Shown: positions 8,996-17,792 of the stretch, one piece after another
Layout: every line of letters starts with the position of its first letter
Position numbering within the stretch: the stretch's first letter is position 1
NCBI RefSeq assembly: GCF_021699195.1
Contig: NZ_SSXE01000079.1
Span: 25,013 to 89,012 of the forward strand
From: Nonomuraea sp. MG754425
GTDB lineage: Bacteria > Actinomycetota > Actinomycetes > Streptosporangiales > Streptosporangiaceae
DNA length: 64,000 nucleotides
Reading direction: 5' to 3'
Position numbers and translations under genes: made by a program
Notes under the pieces: generated by a model
What the model was told of the DNA's origin: nothing
The model's database searches: none
What the model saw: only the letters and a program-made list of their open reading frames with translations

Positions 8996-10800
8996 GGGCG
9001 ATGGGGACCGCCCGCGCGGTCCCCATCGCGGTTCGCGGCCGGGGCGAGGTTCGGGATGGAGTCGAGCAGCAGCCTGGTGTAGTCGTGCTCGGCCTGGCCG
9101 ATCACCCGCATCGTCGGCCCGCTCTCCACGACCTGCCCATTGCGCAGCACCAGCACCTCATCGGCCAGCAGGCGGGCGCTGAGCAGGTCGTGGGTGATGT
9201 AGAGCATGGCGATCCCGCGCTCGCGCACCAGCCGGTCGAGCAGTTCGAGGATCTCGGCGCGGATCGAGACGTCCAGCATCGAGAGGGGTTCGTCGGCCAC
9301 CACGACCTGCGGCTCCGGCGCCAGGGCGCGGGCGATGACGACGCGCTGGCGCTGGCCGCCGGAGAGCTGGTGCGGGAGCTTGTCCAGGAACTGGGTGGGC
9401 AGGCCCACGGTCTCCAGCAGGCCGGCCGCGCGGTCCCTGGCCGCCGCCGCCGACAGGCCCAGATGGTTGCGGAGCGGGCGGGACAGCGCGTAGCCGAGAG
9501 TCCGCGTGGGGTTGAGCGCGGCGAAGGGGTCCTGGAAGACGAGCTGGACGTGGCGGCGGTAGGCGCGCAGCCGTCTGCCGCGCAGCCGGCCCACGTCCAG
9601 GCCGTCGTGGAACGTCACCGAGCCCGAGGTCGGCCGCTCCACCCCGGTGACCAGCCGGGCCAGGGTGGTCTTGCCGGAGCCGCTCTGTCCCACCAGGGCC
9701 GTGACGCGGCCTCGGTGCAGGTCGAAGGAGACGCCGGCCACAGCGCGGGTGACGCTGCGCCGTACCTGGTAGTCCTTGACCGCGTCGCGGACGGAGAGCA
9801 CCGGATCGTCCGGGGGAGCCTCAGGGCGTGGGGTGAAGGCGCCGGCCGTGGCCGTCTCCGGGATCTGTCCGGCCAGCAGGCAGCGGGCCGAGCCGCCCGC
9901 CAGGGGCAGCAGGTCGGGGTGGGTGGTGTGGCACTCGCCGAGGACAGCGGGGCAGCGGGGGGCGAACCGGCAGCCCGCGTGCTCCACCGAGAGGTCGGGC
10001 GGCCGGCCGGGCACGTAGTCGACGGTGATCACGGGGGCGCGCGGGTCGGCGTAGGAGCCCAGGAGGCCGCGGGTGTAGGGGTGGAGGGGCCTGGCCGGCA
10101 TGGCGGCGGCCGGTTGGTCCTCGACGAGTTCGCCGGCGTACATGACCATGACGCGGTCGGCCAGCTCCATGACCGTCCCGAGGTCGTGGCTGATGAACAG
10201 GACGGCGAAGCCCAGTTCCGCCCGCAGGTCGCGCAGGTGGTCCAGGATGCGGCGCTGGACGACCACGTCCAGGCCGGTGGTGGGCTCGTCGAGGAGGACG
10301 AAGCGCGGCCGCAGCGCCAGGGCCAGGGCCAGGGCGGCACGCTGCTTCATTCCGCCGGACAGCTCGTGCGGGTAGCGCGCGGCCACGGAGGGCTCCAGCG
10401 AGACCGTCTCCAGCAGGGCCGCGACGTCGCCGGTGGTGTCGTGGGCGCGGAAGGCGTCCTCGAACTGCGCGCCGATGGTGATCACCGGGTTGAGGGAGTT
10501 CATGCTGCTCTGGAAGACCGTGGAGAGCTTGGCCCAGCGCAGCGACCGCAGCTCCTCCTCCGGGCAGGAGGTGATGTCGGTGCCGTCGAAGACGACCGAG
10601 CCGCCGGTGATGGCGGCGGGCCGGTCCAGCAGGCGCAGGACGGCGTTGCCGAGCGTGGTCTTGCCGCACCCGGACTCCCCCAGCAGCCCGACGAACTCGC
10701 CGTCGGCCACGTCGAAGCTGACCTGGTCGACCGCTCGGACCGGCGGGGCCTCGCGTGGGCTGTAGGTCACTGACAGGTTCCGGACCTCGAGCAGTGCCAT
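8965..10800 (-). CDS. Fused double ATPase of an Opp/Dpp-type ABC importer
   Basis: The 611-residue protein has two ABC ATPase domains in one chain, equivalent to OppD plus OppF. Domain 1 has GESGCGKTT, LSGGMKQR and LLDEPTTGLD. A Cys-containing oligopeptide-transporter tail (CRFAPRCPAVLGEC) sits between the domains. Domain 2 has GQSGSGKTT, LSGGQRQR and VADEPLSMLD. All motifs needed for ATP hydrolysis are intact. The ATG is preceded by GGAGGA and lies 1 bp after the permease stop. It is the last gene of the lacI-binding protein-permease-permease-ATPase operon. The last 20 or so residues run through a terminator-like hairpin. Confidence 0.92.
   Translation of the reverse strand: MALLEVRNLSVTYSPREAPPVRAVDQVSFDVADGEFVGLLGESGCGKTTLGNAVLRLLDRPAAITGGSVVFDGTDITSCPEEELRSLRWAKLSTVFQSSMNSLNPVITIGAQFEDAFRAHDTTGDVAALLETVSLEPSVAARYPHELSGGMKQRAALALALALRPRFVLLDEPTTGLDVVVQRRILDHLRDLRAELGFAVLFISHDLGTVMELADRVMVMYAGELVEDQPAAAMPARPLHPYTRGLLGSYADPRAPVITVDYVPGRPPDLSVEHAGCRFAPRCPAVLGECHTTHPDLLPLAGGSARCLLAGQIPETATAGAFTPRPEAPPDDPVLSVRDAVKDYQVRRSVTRAVAGVSFDLHRGRVTALVGQSGSGKTTLARLVTGVERPTSGSVTFHDGLDVGRLRGRRLRAYRRHVQLVFQDPFAALNPTRTLGYALSRPLRNHLGLSAAAARDRAAGLLETVGLPTQFLDKLPHQLSGGQRQRVVIARALAPEPQVVVADEPLSMLDVSIRAEILELLDRLVRERGIAMLYITHDLLSARLLADEVLVLRNGQVVESGPTMRVIGQAEHDYTRLLLDSIPNLAPAANRDGDRAGGPHRPHSSTRTAPG
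8998..9029. terminator. Hairpin between the convergent GH39 and ABC ATPase genes
   Basis: A perfect 14-bp stem (GCGATGGGGACCGC with its complement) has a 4-base loop and starts 3 bp after the GH39 stop. It lies inside the last codons of the convergent ATPase gene, which stops at 8965. It probably terminates GH39 transcription, and its overlap suggests that the ATPase's C-terminal tail is unconserved. Confidence 0.6.
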
Positions 10801-10801
10801 G

Positions 10802-11641
10802 TCAGTCCTCCTCCCTGAGATGGGGGTTGCTGAGCGCGTCCACCCCGAAGTTGATCAGGGTGAGCGCGATCATCAGCGCGGCGAAGGCCATCCCGGGCGC
10901 GACCAGCCAGGCCCACTGGCCGCTGAGCATCGCCCCGCCGGTGTTGGCGCGGTTGAGCATCGTGCCCCAACTGGTGCTCTGCGGGTCGCCCAGGCCGATG
11001 AAGGACAGCCCGGCCTCGCCACCGATCGCCCCCATGCACGCCCCCATGAAGCCGACCACGACCAGCGACGTCATGTTCGGCAGAATCTCGCGGGCGATGA
11101 TGCGGGCGGTGGAGTCGCCGGCGAACTTGGCGGCGGTCACGTAGTCGCGGGTGCGCAGGCTGATGATCTGGGCTCGCTTGATCCGCGCGCCGTACGCCCA
11201 GCCCGTGACGCTGATGATGAGGACGACCAGCCAGATGCCCTTGACCGGCGCGTAGGCCGCCAGCGTGATCATCAACGGCAGCACCGGCACGACCAGGGCC
11301 AGGTTGGTGAAGAACGACAGGATCTCGTCGACGATGCCGCGCAGGTAGCCGGAGGTGAGCCCGACCGCCAGGCTGATGAGCGTGGACAGCGTCCCCGCCG
11401 CCAGGCCCACGATCAGCGAGATGCGCGCGCCGTGGATGAGCTGGGAGAGCACGTCCTCGCCGCGCGCGGTGGTGCCCAGCCAGTGCTCCGCCGAGGGCGT
11501 CTGCGACAGGCCGAAGGAGTCCGCCAGCGGATCGTAGGGCGCCAGCCACGGCGCGAACACGCCCATCAGCACGAACACCGCCAGCATGACGAGCCCGATC
11601 CGGCACTTGCGGTTGCGCCAGAGGATCGCGTACCAGGTCAC
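10802..11641 (-). CDS. Opp/Dpp-type ABC permease (DppC-like)
   Basis: This 279-residue inner-membrane permease has about six membrane spans. Its early region, 'YDPLADSFGLSQTPSAEHWLGTTARGEDVLSQLIHGARISL', is characteristic of the DppC/OppC branch. The EAA-type loop for ATPase contact is near 'AAKFAGDSTARIIAREILPN'. The GTG start overlaps the upstream permease stop by four bases, so translation is probably coupled. It pairs with the DppB-like permease and the fused ATPase. The genomic context of glycosidases and LacI indicates an oligosaccharide rather than a peptide substrate; this is inference. Confidence 0.9.
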   Translation of the reverse strand: MTWYAILWRNRKCRIGLVMLAVFVLMGVFAPWLAPYDPLADSFGLSQTPSAEHWLGTTARGEDVLSQLIHGARISLIVGLAAGTLSTLISLAVGLTSGYLRGIVDEILSFFTNLALVVPVLPLMITLAAYAPVKGIWLVVLIISVTGWAYGARIKRAQIISLRTRDYVTAAKFAGDSTARIIAREILPNMTSLVVVGFMGACMGAIGGEAGLSFIGLGDPQSTSWGTMLNRANTGGAMLSGQWAWLVAPGMAFAALMIALTLINFGVDALSNPHLREED

Positions 11642-12633
11642 GGGGCCGCCTCCTTGCGCACCCGCGGGTCCAGCACGCCGTAGAGCATGTCGGCCAGGAA
11701 GTTGGCCAGCAGGACGCCGATGGTGATGAACAGGAACAGGGCCTGCATGAGCGGGTAGTCGCGGTTGGAGACGGCGTCGAGCATCATGCGGCCGAGCCCC
11801 GGGTAGTTGAAGATCGACTCCACCAGCACGGTGCCGCCGAGGATGCCGCCCAGCGCCATGGCGAAGCCGGTGACGTTGGGCAGCACGGCGATCCGCGCGC
11901 CGTAGGTCAGCGCGATCCTGGTCTGCGGCAGGCCCTTGGCCCTGGCCAGGCGCGCGTAGTCCTCACCGAGCGTCTGCACCATGTTGTTGCGCATCCCGAT
12001 GATCCAGCCGATCGGGCCGACGATCAGCAGCGCGAGCCCCGGCAGCACGCTGTGCTGGACGGCGTCGGAGATGAACAGCCAGTTCCAGCCGGGGGTGCTG
12101 CCCGGCCCCCAACCGCCGCGTTCGGGGAACCAGTTGAGCGTGAAGGCGAAGACGTAGATGAGCAGCAGGGCCAGCCAGAAGAACGGCAACGTCCCGACGA
12201 ACGTCGAGCCCAGCGTGATGAAGGAGTCGGTCCGCGTGTTGCGCCGATAGGCCGCCCACGCGCCCATCAGGGTGCCGATCACGAAGGAGATCACGTGCGT
12301 GACGCCGACGAGGATGACCGTCCACCACAGCGCCTGCCCGATCATGTGGGTGACCGGGTAGGGGAAGTAGGTGTAGGAGACGCCGAACTCGCCCTTGACC
12401 ACCGCTCCCATGTAGTCCACGTACTGCTGGAGCAGGTTTCCGTCCGGTGTGCCCAGCATCTTGCGCACAGCCGTCACCTGGGCCGGGTCGATCGCCTTGT
12501 TCTGGCCGCTGAGCTTCTGCACGATGGTCTCGGCCGGATCGCCCGGCTGGAGCCGCGGGATGAGGAAGTTGAGCGTGACCGCGGCCCACAGGGTGGCGGC
12601 GAAGAAGCCCGCCCGCCTGAGGAAGTACCTCAT
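11638..12633 (-). CDS. Opp/Dpp-type ABC permease (DppB-like)
   Basis: The 331-residue integral membrane protein starts MRYFLRRAGFFAATLWAAVT and continues with NFLIPRLQPGDPAE, the standard N-terminus of DppB/OppB permeases. The EAA loop 'EDYARLARAKGLPQTRI' is visible about two thirds along. I chose the ATG at 12633: it overlaps the stop of the binding-protein gene (ATGA), and the upstream extension in the same frame is not permease-like. The long periplasmic loop between spans 1 and 2 is typical of this branch. Confidence 0.9.
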   Translation of the reverse strand: MRYFLRRAGFFAATLWAAVTLNFLIPRLQPGDPAETIVQKLSGQNKAIDPAQVTAVRKMLGTPDGNLLQQYVDYMGAVVKGEFGVSYTYFPYPVTHMIGQALWWTVILVGVTHVISFVIGTLMGAWAAYRRNTRTDSFITLGSTFVGTLPFFWLALLLIYVFAFTLNWFPERGGWGPGSTPGWNWLFISDAVQHSVLPGLALLIVGPIGWIIGMRNNMVQTLGEDYARLARAKGLPQTRIALTYGARIAVLPNVTGFAMALGGILGGTVLVESIFNYPGLGRMMLDAVSNRDYPLMQALFLFITIGVLLANFLADMLYGVLDPRVRKEAAP

Positions 12634-14279
12634 GCCGGGCGCAGCCTCGTGATGATCAGCAGATCGTCGCCGGGCGCGGCGTAGGGGTCCTGCTCGCTGG
12701 GCCAGCCGACCGCCTTGGCGGTGCGGTACTGGAACCACTTGGCGCCGTACCACAGCGGGATCACCGGCACCTGGTCCATCATGATCTTCGCCAGCCCGGC
12801 GACTGCCTGCTTCTGCACGCTCTCGTCGGGTGAGACGCGGAGCTGCTCGACCAGCCGGTCGGTCTCGGGGTCGTTCCAGCGGACGTGGTTGGCCGCGGCC
12901 TTCTTGCCGATGGGCGCGCTCTGGGCGGTGCTGAGCGGGTCGGCGAAGTTCTGGTACATGTTGCAGGAGCCGCCGAAGACGCCGTACAGCATGTCGAAGT
13001 CGCCCACGGCGCGCTCGCTGTCGAACGTCGGGAAGTCGGGCGTCTCCAGGTTCACGTCGAAGCCGAGCGCCGTGAGGTTCTTGACGGTGATCTGCGCGGC
13101 GGTCAGCCAGTCGGTCCACTCGCCCGGCACCTTGAAGGCGAACGCGATCGGCTTTCCGTCCTTGCCGAGCCTGCGGCCCTTGGCGTCCTTGGCGTAACCG
13201 GCCGTGGTGAGCGCGGCGTCGGCCTTGGCCGCGTCGTAGGGGATGCGGCCCTCGTCGGCGATGCCCTGGGGCAGCCAGGCGTTCTGGCCGGGCACGATCA
13301 GGCCGGTCTGGCTGGCCTGCCGCACGTAGCCGTACTGCGCCTTGTCGATGATCTGCTTGTGGTCGAAGGCGGTGGTCAGCGCCTTACGGAAGGCCAGGTC
13401 GTCGAAAGGGGCCTTGGTGAGATTCAGGTAGACGGCGATCACACCGCCCGGCGGGTACCAGTAGTGGTTGTGCTCGGGGTCGCGGTCGACGAATGCCTTC
13501 TTGACGTCGGGCACGAACATCGCGTTGTGGTCGTACTCGCCGCGGCTCAGCTTGAGCTGATCGATCGATCCGCCGCCGTCGGCCTTGTGGAAGCGGATCT
13601 CCTGCACCTTGATCTTGTCGGCCTGCCAGTACCGGGGGTTGCGCTCGATCGCCAGTTGCTGACGGTTGAAGGACTTGACCAGGTAGGGGCCGGTGCCGAC
13701 GGGCTTGTCGGCGTTGACGAAGGTGACCGGGTCGGCCTGCGTGGACCAGATGTGCTCAGGGACGATGGGCACGTCCACCGCCTTGGTGAAGGCCGCGGCG
13801 CCCGGCTCCTTGAACGTCATGGTGATCGTGTCCGGCGCGGTGGTCGTGACGCTCTTGATGTAGCGCCAGACGCCGGCGGTGTCCAGGGCCTCGTGCTTCT
13901 TGATCAGGTTGTAGGAGTAGTCGACGTCCTTGGCGGTGAGAGGCCGGCCGTCGCTCCACTGCACGCTCTGGCGGATCTTGAAGGTCAGGGTTCGCGGGTC
14001 GGCCCAGGCGAAGGACTCGGCCAGCCAGGGAACCGGCTCGCAGGAGTACTTGTTGAAGATCACCAGCTTCTCGAACAAGTAGCCGACCGCGCCCAGGTGG
14101 GTGGCGGTGAGGTAGGGGTTGTAGTTGGCCTGCGGCTCCGCGCCCCCGCCGAAGTCGCCGTAGTCCAGGAAGTCGACCATTCCCCTGGCCGCAGTGGTGT
14201 TGGTGGCGGCGCCCTCGGTGCCGGTGCACCCGGCCGCCATCACTAACACCAGGGCTGCGATCGCTGTCGCACGTCTCAC
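12630..14279 (-). CDS. Solute-binding lipoprotein, SBP family 5
   Basis: The product has about 549 residues. I chose the GTG at 14279 because AAGGAG lies 6 bp upstream and translation then begins MRRATAIAALVLVMAAGC, a compact lipoprotein signal with the lipobox Cys at 18. An ATG at 14297 (overlapping the lacI stop) would add an unlikely extra six residues. The remainder matches family-5 binding proteins: 'YNPYLTATHLGAVGYLFEKL', 'KIRQSVQWSDGRPLTAKDVDYSYN' and 'GTGPYLVKSFNRQQLAIERNPRYW'. It captures substrate outside the membrane for the two permeases downstream. Family-5 proteins bind peptides but also oligosaccharides; the neighbouring glycosidases favour a sugar. Confidence 0.9.
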   Translation of the reverse strand: MRRATAIAALVLVMAAGCTGTEGAATNTTAARGMVDFLDYGDFGGGAEPQANYNPYLTATHLGAVGYLFEKLVIFNKYSCEPVPWLAESFAWADPRTLTFKIRQSVQWSDGRPLTAKDVDYSYNLIKKHEALDTAGVWRYIKSVTTTAPDTITMTFKEPGAAAFTKAVDVPIVPEHIWSTQADPVTFVNADKPVGTGPYLVKSFNRQQLAIERNPRYWQADKIKVQEIRFHKADGGGSIDQLKLSRGEYDHNAMFVPDVKKAFVDRDPEHNHYWYPPGGVIAVYLNLTKAPFDDLAFRKALTTAFDHKQIIDKAQYGYVRQASQTGLIVPGQNAWLPQGIADEGRIPYDAAKADAALTTAGYAKDAKGRRLGKDGKPIAFAFKVPGEWTDWLTAAQITVKNLTALGFDVNLETPDFPTFDSERAVGDFDMLYGVFGGSCNMYQNFADPLSTAQSAPIGKKAAANHVRWNDPETDRLVEQLRVSPDESVQKQAVAGLAKIMMDQVPVIPLWYGAKWFQYRTAKAVGWPSEQDPYAAPGDDLLIITRLRPA

Positions 14280-14293
14280 TGCTGTCTCCTTAC

Positions 14294-15292
14294 TCATGTG
14301 CGGGGGCACCCGCAGCTCTCGCGCAGCACGGGCTCGGTGGTGAGCACCGCGTCCATGACGGCTCCGGGGTTGCCCAGGCCCGAGATGAGCAGGCGGGCGG
14401 TGGTGGCACCCAGTTCCCTGATGGGCTGGCGTACCGTGGTCAGCCGGGGCTGGACCAGCGAGGCCATCGGTACGTCGTCGAACCCCGTGATGGCCACCTC
14501 GCCGGGGACGGACAGGCCGCGTCCGAGAGCGCCGATGAGCATGCCGAGCGCGGTCTCATCGTTGGCGCAGACCACCGCCCGCGGCGGCTTCCTGCCATCG
14601 AGCAGTTCGCCGGCGGCCAGCACGCCGTCCGATTGCTGCAGGCCGAGCCTGATGGGGCTGCGTGGCACGGCCACGCGGGCCGCCTTGTGCGCCGCCTTGA
14701 AGGCCTCCCAGCGCTCGGTCACGTCGGGCGAGCCGTCGGGGTTGCCGACGAACGCCAGCCCACGATAGCCGTGGTCGACCAGCAGATGCCTGGTGAGCTC
14801 GCCGATCGCGGAGTTGTCCGCCCGGACCGCGGGCACGCCGTCCAGCGGCCGGCCGGCCAGCACGACGGTCGGCACCTCGGCGGCGATCCGCCGCATCGTC
14901 TCGGTGCTGACGGTGTCGCCGTGCACGGCGACACCGTCCACGCGCGAGGCCATGTCCAGCACGTTGCCGTCGGAGTCGGCGCGGTGATGGGTGACCAGGA
15001 TGTGCACCCCGATGCCGGCCGCGACGGCCTCGGCTTCGAAGCCCTGGACGAGCTCGGAGAAGTACGGACCGGCCAGGCCGGGGAAGACGATGGCCACCGA
15101 GCCGTGCTTCTGCTGGGCCAGGGCGCGGCCCATCTGGCTGGGACGGTAGCCGTACTCGTCGATGACACGCAGCACACGCTCGCGCATCTCGGGACTGACC
15201 TGCCCGGTGCCGCGCGAGACGCGAGAAACCGTCGCCACTGACACCTCGGCGATCCTGGCGATCTCGCGGACCGTCAGCCGCTTGTTGCCCAT
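14294..15292 (-). CDS. LacI-family transcriptional regulator
   Basis: The 332-residue repressor starts with the LacI helix-turn-helix and hinge (residues about 5-60: LTVREIARIAEVSVATVSRVSRG, then NPDEYGYRPSQMGRALA-type hinge), followed by a periplasmic-binding-like sugar domain with FPGLAGPYFSELVQGF and ITGFDDVPMA. It is the first gene of the transporter operon, and its stop overlaps the next possible ATG. A cre-like site lies between it and the divergent beta-galactosidase gene. It therefore probably represses both directions as well as the GH39 gene at 7196. The inducer is inferred to be a plant-type oligosaccharide breakdown product. Confidence 0.93.
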   Translation of the reverse strand: MGNKRLTVREIARIAEVSVATVSRVSRGTGQVSPEMRERVLRVIDEYGYRPSQMGRALAQQKHGSVAIVFPGLAGPYFSELVQGFEAEAVAAGIGVHILVTHHRADSDGNVLDMASRVDGVAVHGDTVSTETMRRIAAEVPTVVLAGRPLDGVPAVRADNSAIGELTRHLLVDHGYRGLAFVGNPDGSPDVTERWEAFKAAHKAARVAVPRSPIRLGLQQSDGVLAAGELLDGRKPPRAVVCANDETALGMLIGALGRGLSVPGEVAITGFDDVPMASLVQPRLTTVRQPIRELGATTARLLISGLGNPGAVMDAVLTTEPVLRESCGCPRT

Positions 15293-15317
15293 TCGCCGCT
15301 GCCTCCGTAACGTTTGC

Positions 15318-15331
15318 AGTAACCGCTTTCA
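15318..15331. promoter_or_regulatory. LacI/cre-like operator between lacI-type and beta-galactosidase genes
   Basis: AGTAACCGCTTTCA has the same central CG pattern as the sites at 7168 and 17742. It sits in the 99-bp divergent promoter, where one bound repressor could control both the transporter operon and the beta-galactosidase gene. A GTAAC-TTT block precedes it at about 15308-15315 and is also found before the 17742 site. Confidence 0.65.
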
Positions 15332-15391
15332 GGGACCATATGTGAGGACCCTCACGGCGGCAAGACCCTCCTTTCGGAAAGGACCCATCCG

Positions 15392-17656
15392 ATGCGGCTC
15401 AGCAGGCGCAGGATCCTCCTGGACGGCAAGCCCTCGCTGGTCATGTCCGGAGAAGTGCACTATTTCCGTTTGTTACCGGAGATGTGGGCCTCCCGGCTCG
15501 ACTGGCTGGTGGACGCGGGCTGCAACGCCGTGGCGACGTACATGCCGTGGCTGATCCACGAGCGCCCGGACGGCTCGTTCGACTTCTCCACCGGTCATCG
15601 TGATCTCCCGGCCTTCCTGGACCTGGCCGAGGAACGCGGCCTGGCGGTGATCGCCCGGCCCGGTCCCTTCGTCATGGCCGAGCTCAAGAACGAAGGGATT
15701 CCCTACCGGATCCACCGCGACCTCCCCCACCTGCACCCCGTCGGCTGGAACGGAACGCCCGCACCGACGCGCACCCTCGACTACCTCGCACCCGACTTCC
15801 TGCGGGAGGTGGATCGCTGGTACGCGGCGATCCTGCCGCTGCTGGCTGGACGGGTCGCGGCCCTGCAACTGGACAACGAGATCGGGATGCTCTCCTGGGT
15901 CAGCAACACGCCCGATCTGACCGACGGGGTGCTGGCCGACTTCGCGCAGTGGGCCGCCGAACGATACGACGTGGCGGCGCGCTACGGCGCGTGGACGTCC
16001 GATGCGAGCGCGTTGCGGTCACCGCCGGCACCGGCCCTGGCCCTGCATCACGACCTGAGCGACTACATGCGCGACCGGTACGCCCGCTACATCGCCTTCC
16101 TGCGCGAGCGCGCCGAGACCTACGGGGTCGGCGGACCGTACCTGATCAACATCCACGGCACCGGCGGCGGGCGGGGCCGCACGTACCCGATCGGCATCAG
16201 CCAGCTCTACCGAGGCTACGCGGGGCAGCCCCAGATGACCTCCGGATCCGACCATTACCTGGGCGACCTGACCGTGGGCAACGTGGCCGACCTGTACGTC
16301 GGCAACGCGTTCATGGCCGCCGTGCACGACGCCGACCAGCCACTGACCTCGCTGGAGTTCGAGGCGGGCGTCAGCGACTACGCCGAAGGGCTGGATCAGC
16401 TCGTACCGCCGGAGGCGCTGGCGCTCAAGGTCAGGCTCTGCCTGGCCCAGGGGAATCGGCTGATCAACTACTACCTCTTCGCCGGCGGGTACAACTGGCC
16501 GCTGGACGAACCCGCCGACGACGGAAACGATCGCATCGCCTTCACCGGCGAGCGGCACGGGTTCGGCGCCCCGATCGGCCCTGAGGGCGAACCGAACCTG
16601 TCGTACCCGGCACTGCGCGAGGTCACCCGGGCCGCCCGAGGCGTGGCCGGCCTGCTGGCCGACATGGACGAGGAACACGACGGCCTGGCGCTCGGCTTCG
16701 TCCCCGACCACTACCTGACCGAGTACCGCCACCCCGGCGATGCCGGGCGGGCCGAGGTCGTGGCCGACCTCGAGCGCTTCCGCGGCATGGGCGCCCGCGA
16801 CATCCTGGCCCGCGCCCTGCTCCTGGCGGGCTTCTCCTTCCCCGCGGTCAACCTCCAGTCGCCGGCGGCGGCGCTGCCCGAGGTGATCGTGCTGGCCGGC
16901 GCCACCACACTCGGCACCGGAGTCCAGCAGCGCCTGGCCGACCACGTACGCGGCGGAGGCCGACTCCTGCTGGCGGGTGTACTCCCCCAGCGCGACGTGG
17001 ACGGCTCCCCCTGCACGATCCTGGCCGACGCACTCGGGCTCAGGGCGGGCCCGGCGGTCCACGGCAGCGCCGAGAGCTTCCCCTCGGTCCGAGCCGCGGG
17101 GCTCAGCGAGGTCCGCGTGGAGGTGTTCCAGCCTCTCACCGGCGAGGGCGAGATCCTGGCCGCGGACGTCGCATCGGGCGCCCCGGTGGGCATGGCGGTG
17201 CGCGCGGGCCGGGGCAGAGCGGTCGTGCTCACCTGCGACTACCCCTGCCACCTGGACTTCTGGCGGAGCCTGCTGGCTCGGCTGGACGTCCGCCCGCGGC
17301 ACACCCACGACGCGCCCGTACCCGGCCTGATCGTCACCTCCACGGCCGACGCCGCGGGCAGACGCCTGATCCACCTCATCAACGTCGCCCCCGTCGAGCA
17401 GACCTTCACCCTGCACCGCCACGGCGAGCCGTTGTTCGGCGGCAGCCCGATCCGGCTCGCGGCCCGCTCAGGGGCGATGCTCCCCGAGGACGTCGGCCCG
17501 GTGGCGTGGTCGACCTGCGAGCTGGCGGGCGCCTCAGGTGATGGCGTCCTGCTGCGCAGGCGCCACGCGGCCGAGGCCGCGCTGGTGAACGGGCGGGCGG
17601 TCCGGTGGGAGGAAGGCCCCGCGCACCCGGGCGAGGTCGTCCGCCTTCCCGTGTGA
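15392..17656 (+). CDS. Beta-galactosidase-type glycosidase (GH35/GH42 clan GH-A)
   Basis: The 754-residue cytoplasmic enzyme opens LLDGKPSLVMSGEVHYFRLLPEMW, the standard start of GH35 beta-galactosidases. PWLIHE, ARPGPFVMAE and LQLDNEIGM follow; the Glu of DNEI is the probable acid/base and the Glu in SLEFEAG the probable nucleophile. A Rossmann-like domain (from about residue 480, VIVLAGATTLGTGVQQRLADHVRGGGRLLLAG) resembles the glutaminase-like trimerisation domain of GH42 enzymes. A beta domain closes the chain. It has no signal peptide. It is divergent from lacI and shares its operator, so it likely cleaves the imported oligosaccharide. GH35 versus GH42-like placement needs a profile search. 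Confidence 0.82.
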   Translation: MRLSRRRILLDGKPSLVMSGEVHYFRLLPEMWASRLDWLVDAGCNAVATYMPWLIHERPDGSFDFSTGHRDLPAFLDLAEERGLAVIARPGPFVMAELKNEGIPYRIHRDLPHLHPVGWNGTPAPTRTLDYLAPDFLREVDRWYAAILPLLAGRVAALQLDNEIGMLSWVSNTPDLTDGVLADFAQWAAERYDVAARYGAWTSDASALRSPPAPALALHHDLSDYMRDRYARYIAFLRERAETYGVGGPYLINIHGTGGGRGRTYPIGISQLYRGYAGQPQMTSGSDHYLGDLTVGNVADLYVGNAFMAAVHDADQPLTSLEFEAGVSDYAEGLDQLVPPEALALKVRLCLAQGNRLINYYLFAGGYNWPLDEPADDGNDRIAFTGERHGFGAPIGPEGEPNLSYPALREVTRAARGVAGLLADMDEEHDGLALGFVPDHYLTEYRHPGDAGRAEVVADLERFRGMGARDILARALLLAGFSFPAVNLQSPAAALPEVIVLAGATTLGTGVQQRLADHVRGGGRLLLAGVLPQRDVDGSPCTILADALGLRAGPAVHGSAESFPSVRAAGLSEVRVEVFQPLTGEGEILAADVASGAPVGMAVRAGRGRAVVLTCDYPCHLDFWRSLLARLDVRPRHTHDAPVPGLIVTSTADAAGRRLIHLINVAPVEQTFTLHRHGEPLFGGSPIRLAARSGAMLPEDVGPVAWSTCELAGASGDGVLLRRRHAAEAALVNGRAVRWEEGPAHPGEVVRLPV

Positions 17657-17741
17657 CCGCCCTGAGGCCCGCCACCCCGCGCGGTCCCCCGTCCGGTGCC
17701 GCTGGCTCCCGGTCGCTCCTGGCGGTGGCTGTAACATTTTC

Positions 17742-17755
17742 GGTAATCGGTTTCA
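17742..17755. promoter_or_regulatory. Orphan LacI/cre-like operator
   Basis: GGTAATCGGTTTCA lies in the gap between two converging genes (beta-galactosidase ending 17656, SARP regulator ending 17793). The 28 bases around it (17731-17758) resemble those around the 15318 site (15308-15334), with about six differences, including the GTAAC-TTT block in front. No promoter-proximal gene follows. It looks like a diverged copy of the lacI promoter left after gene loss. Confidence 0.45.
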
Positions 17756-17792
17756 GGACTGGCCATGAGCTGATCACCTCCGGGTCTCGTGG

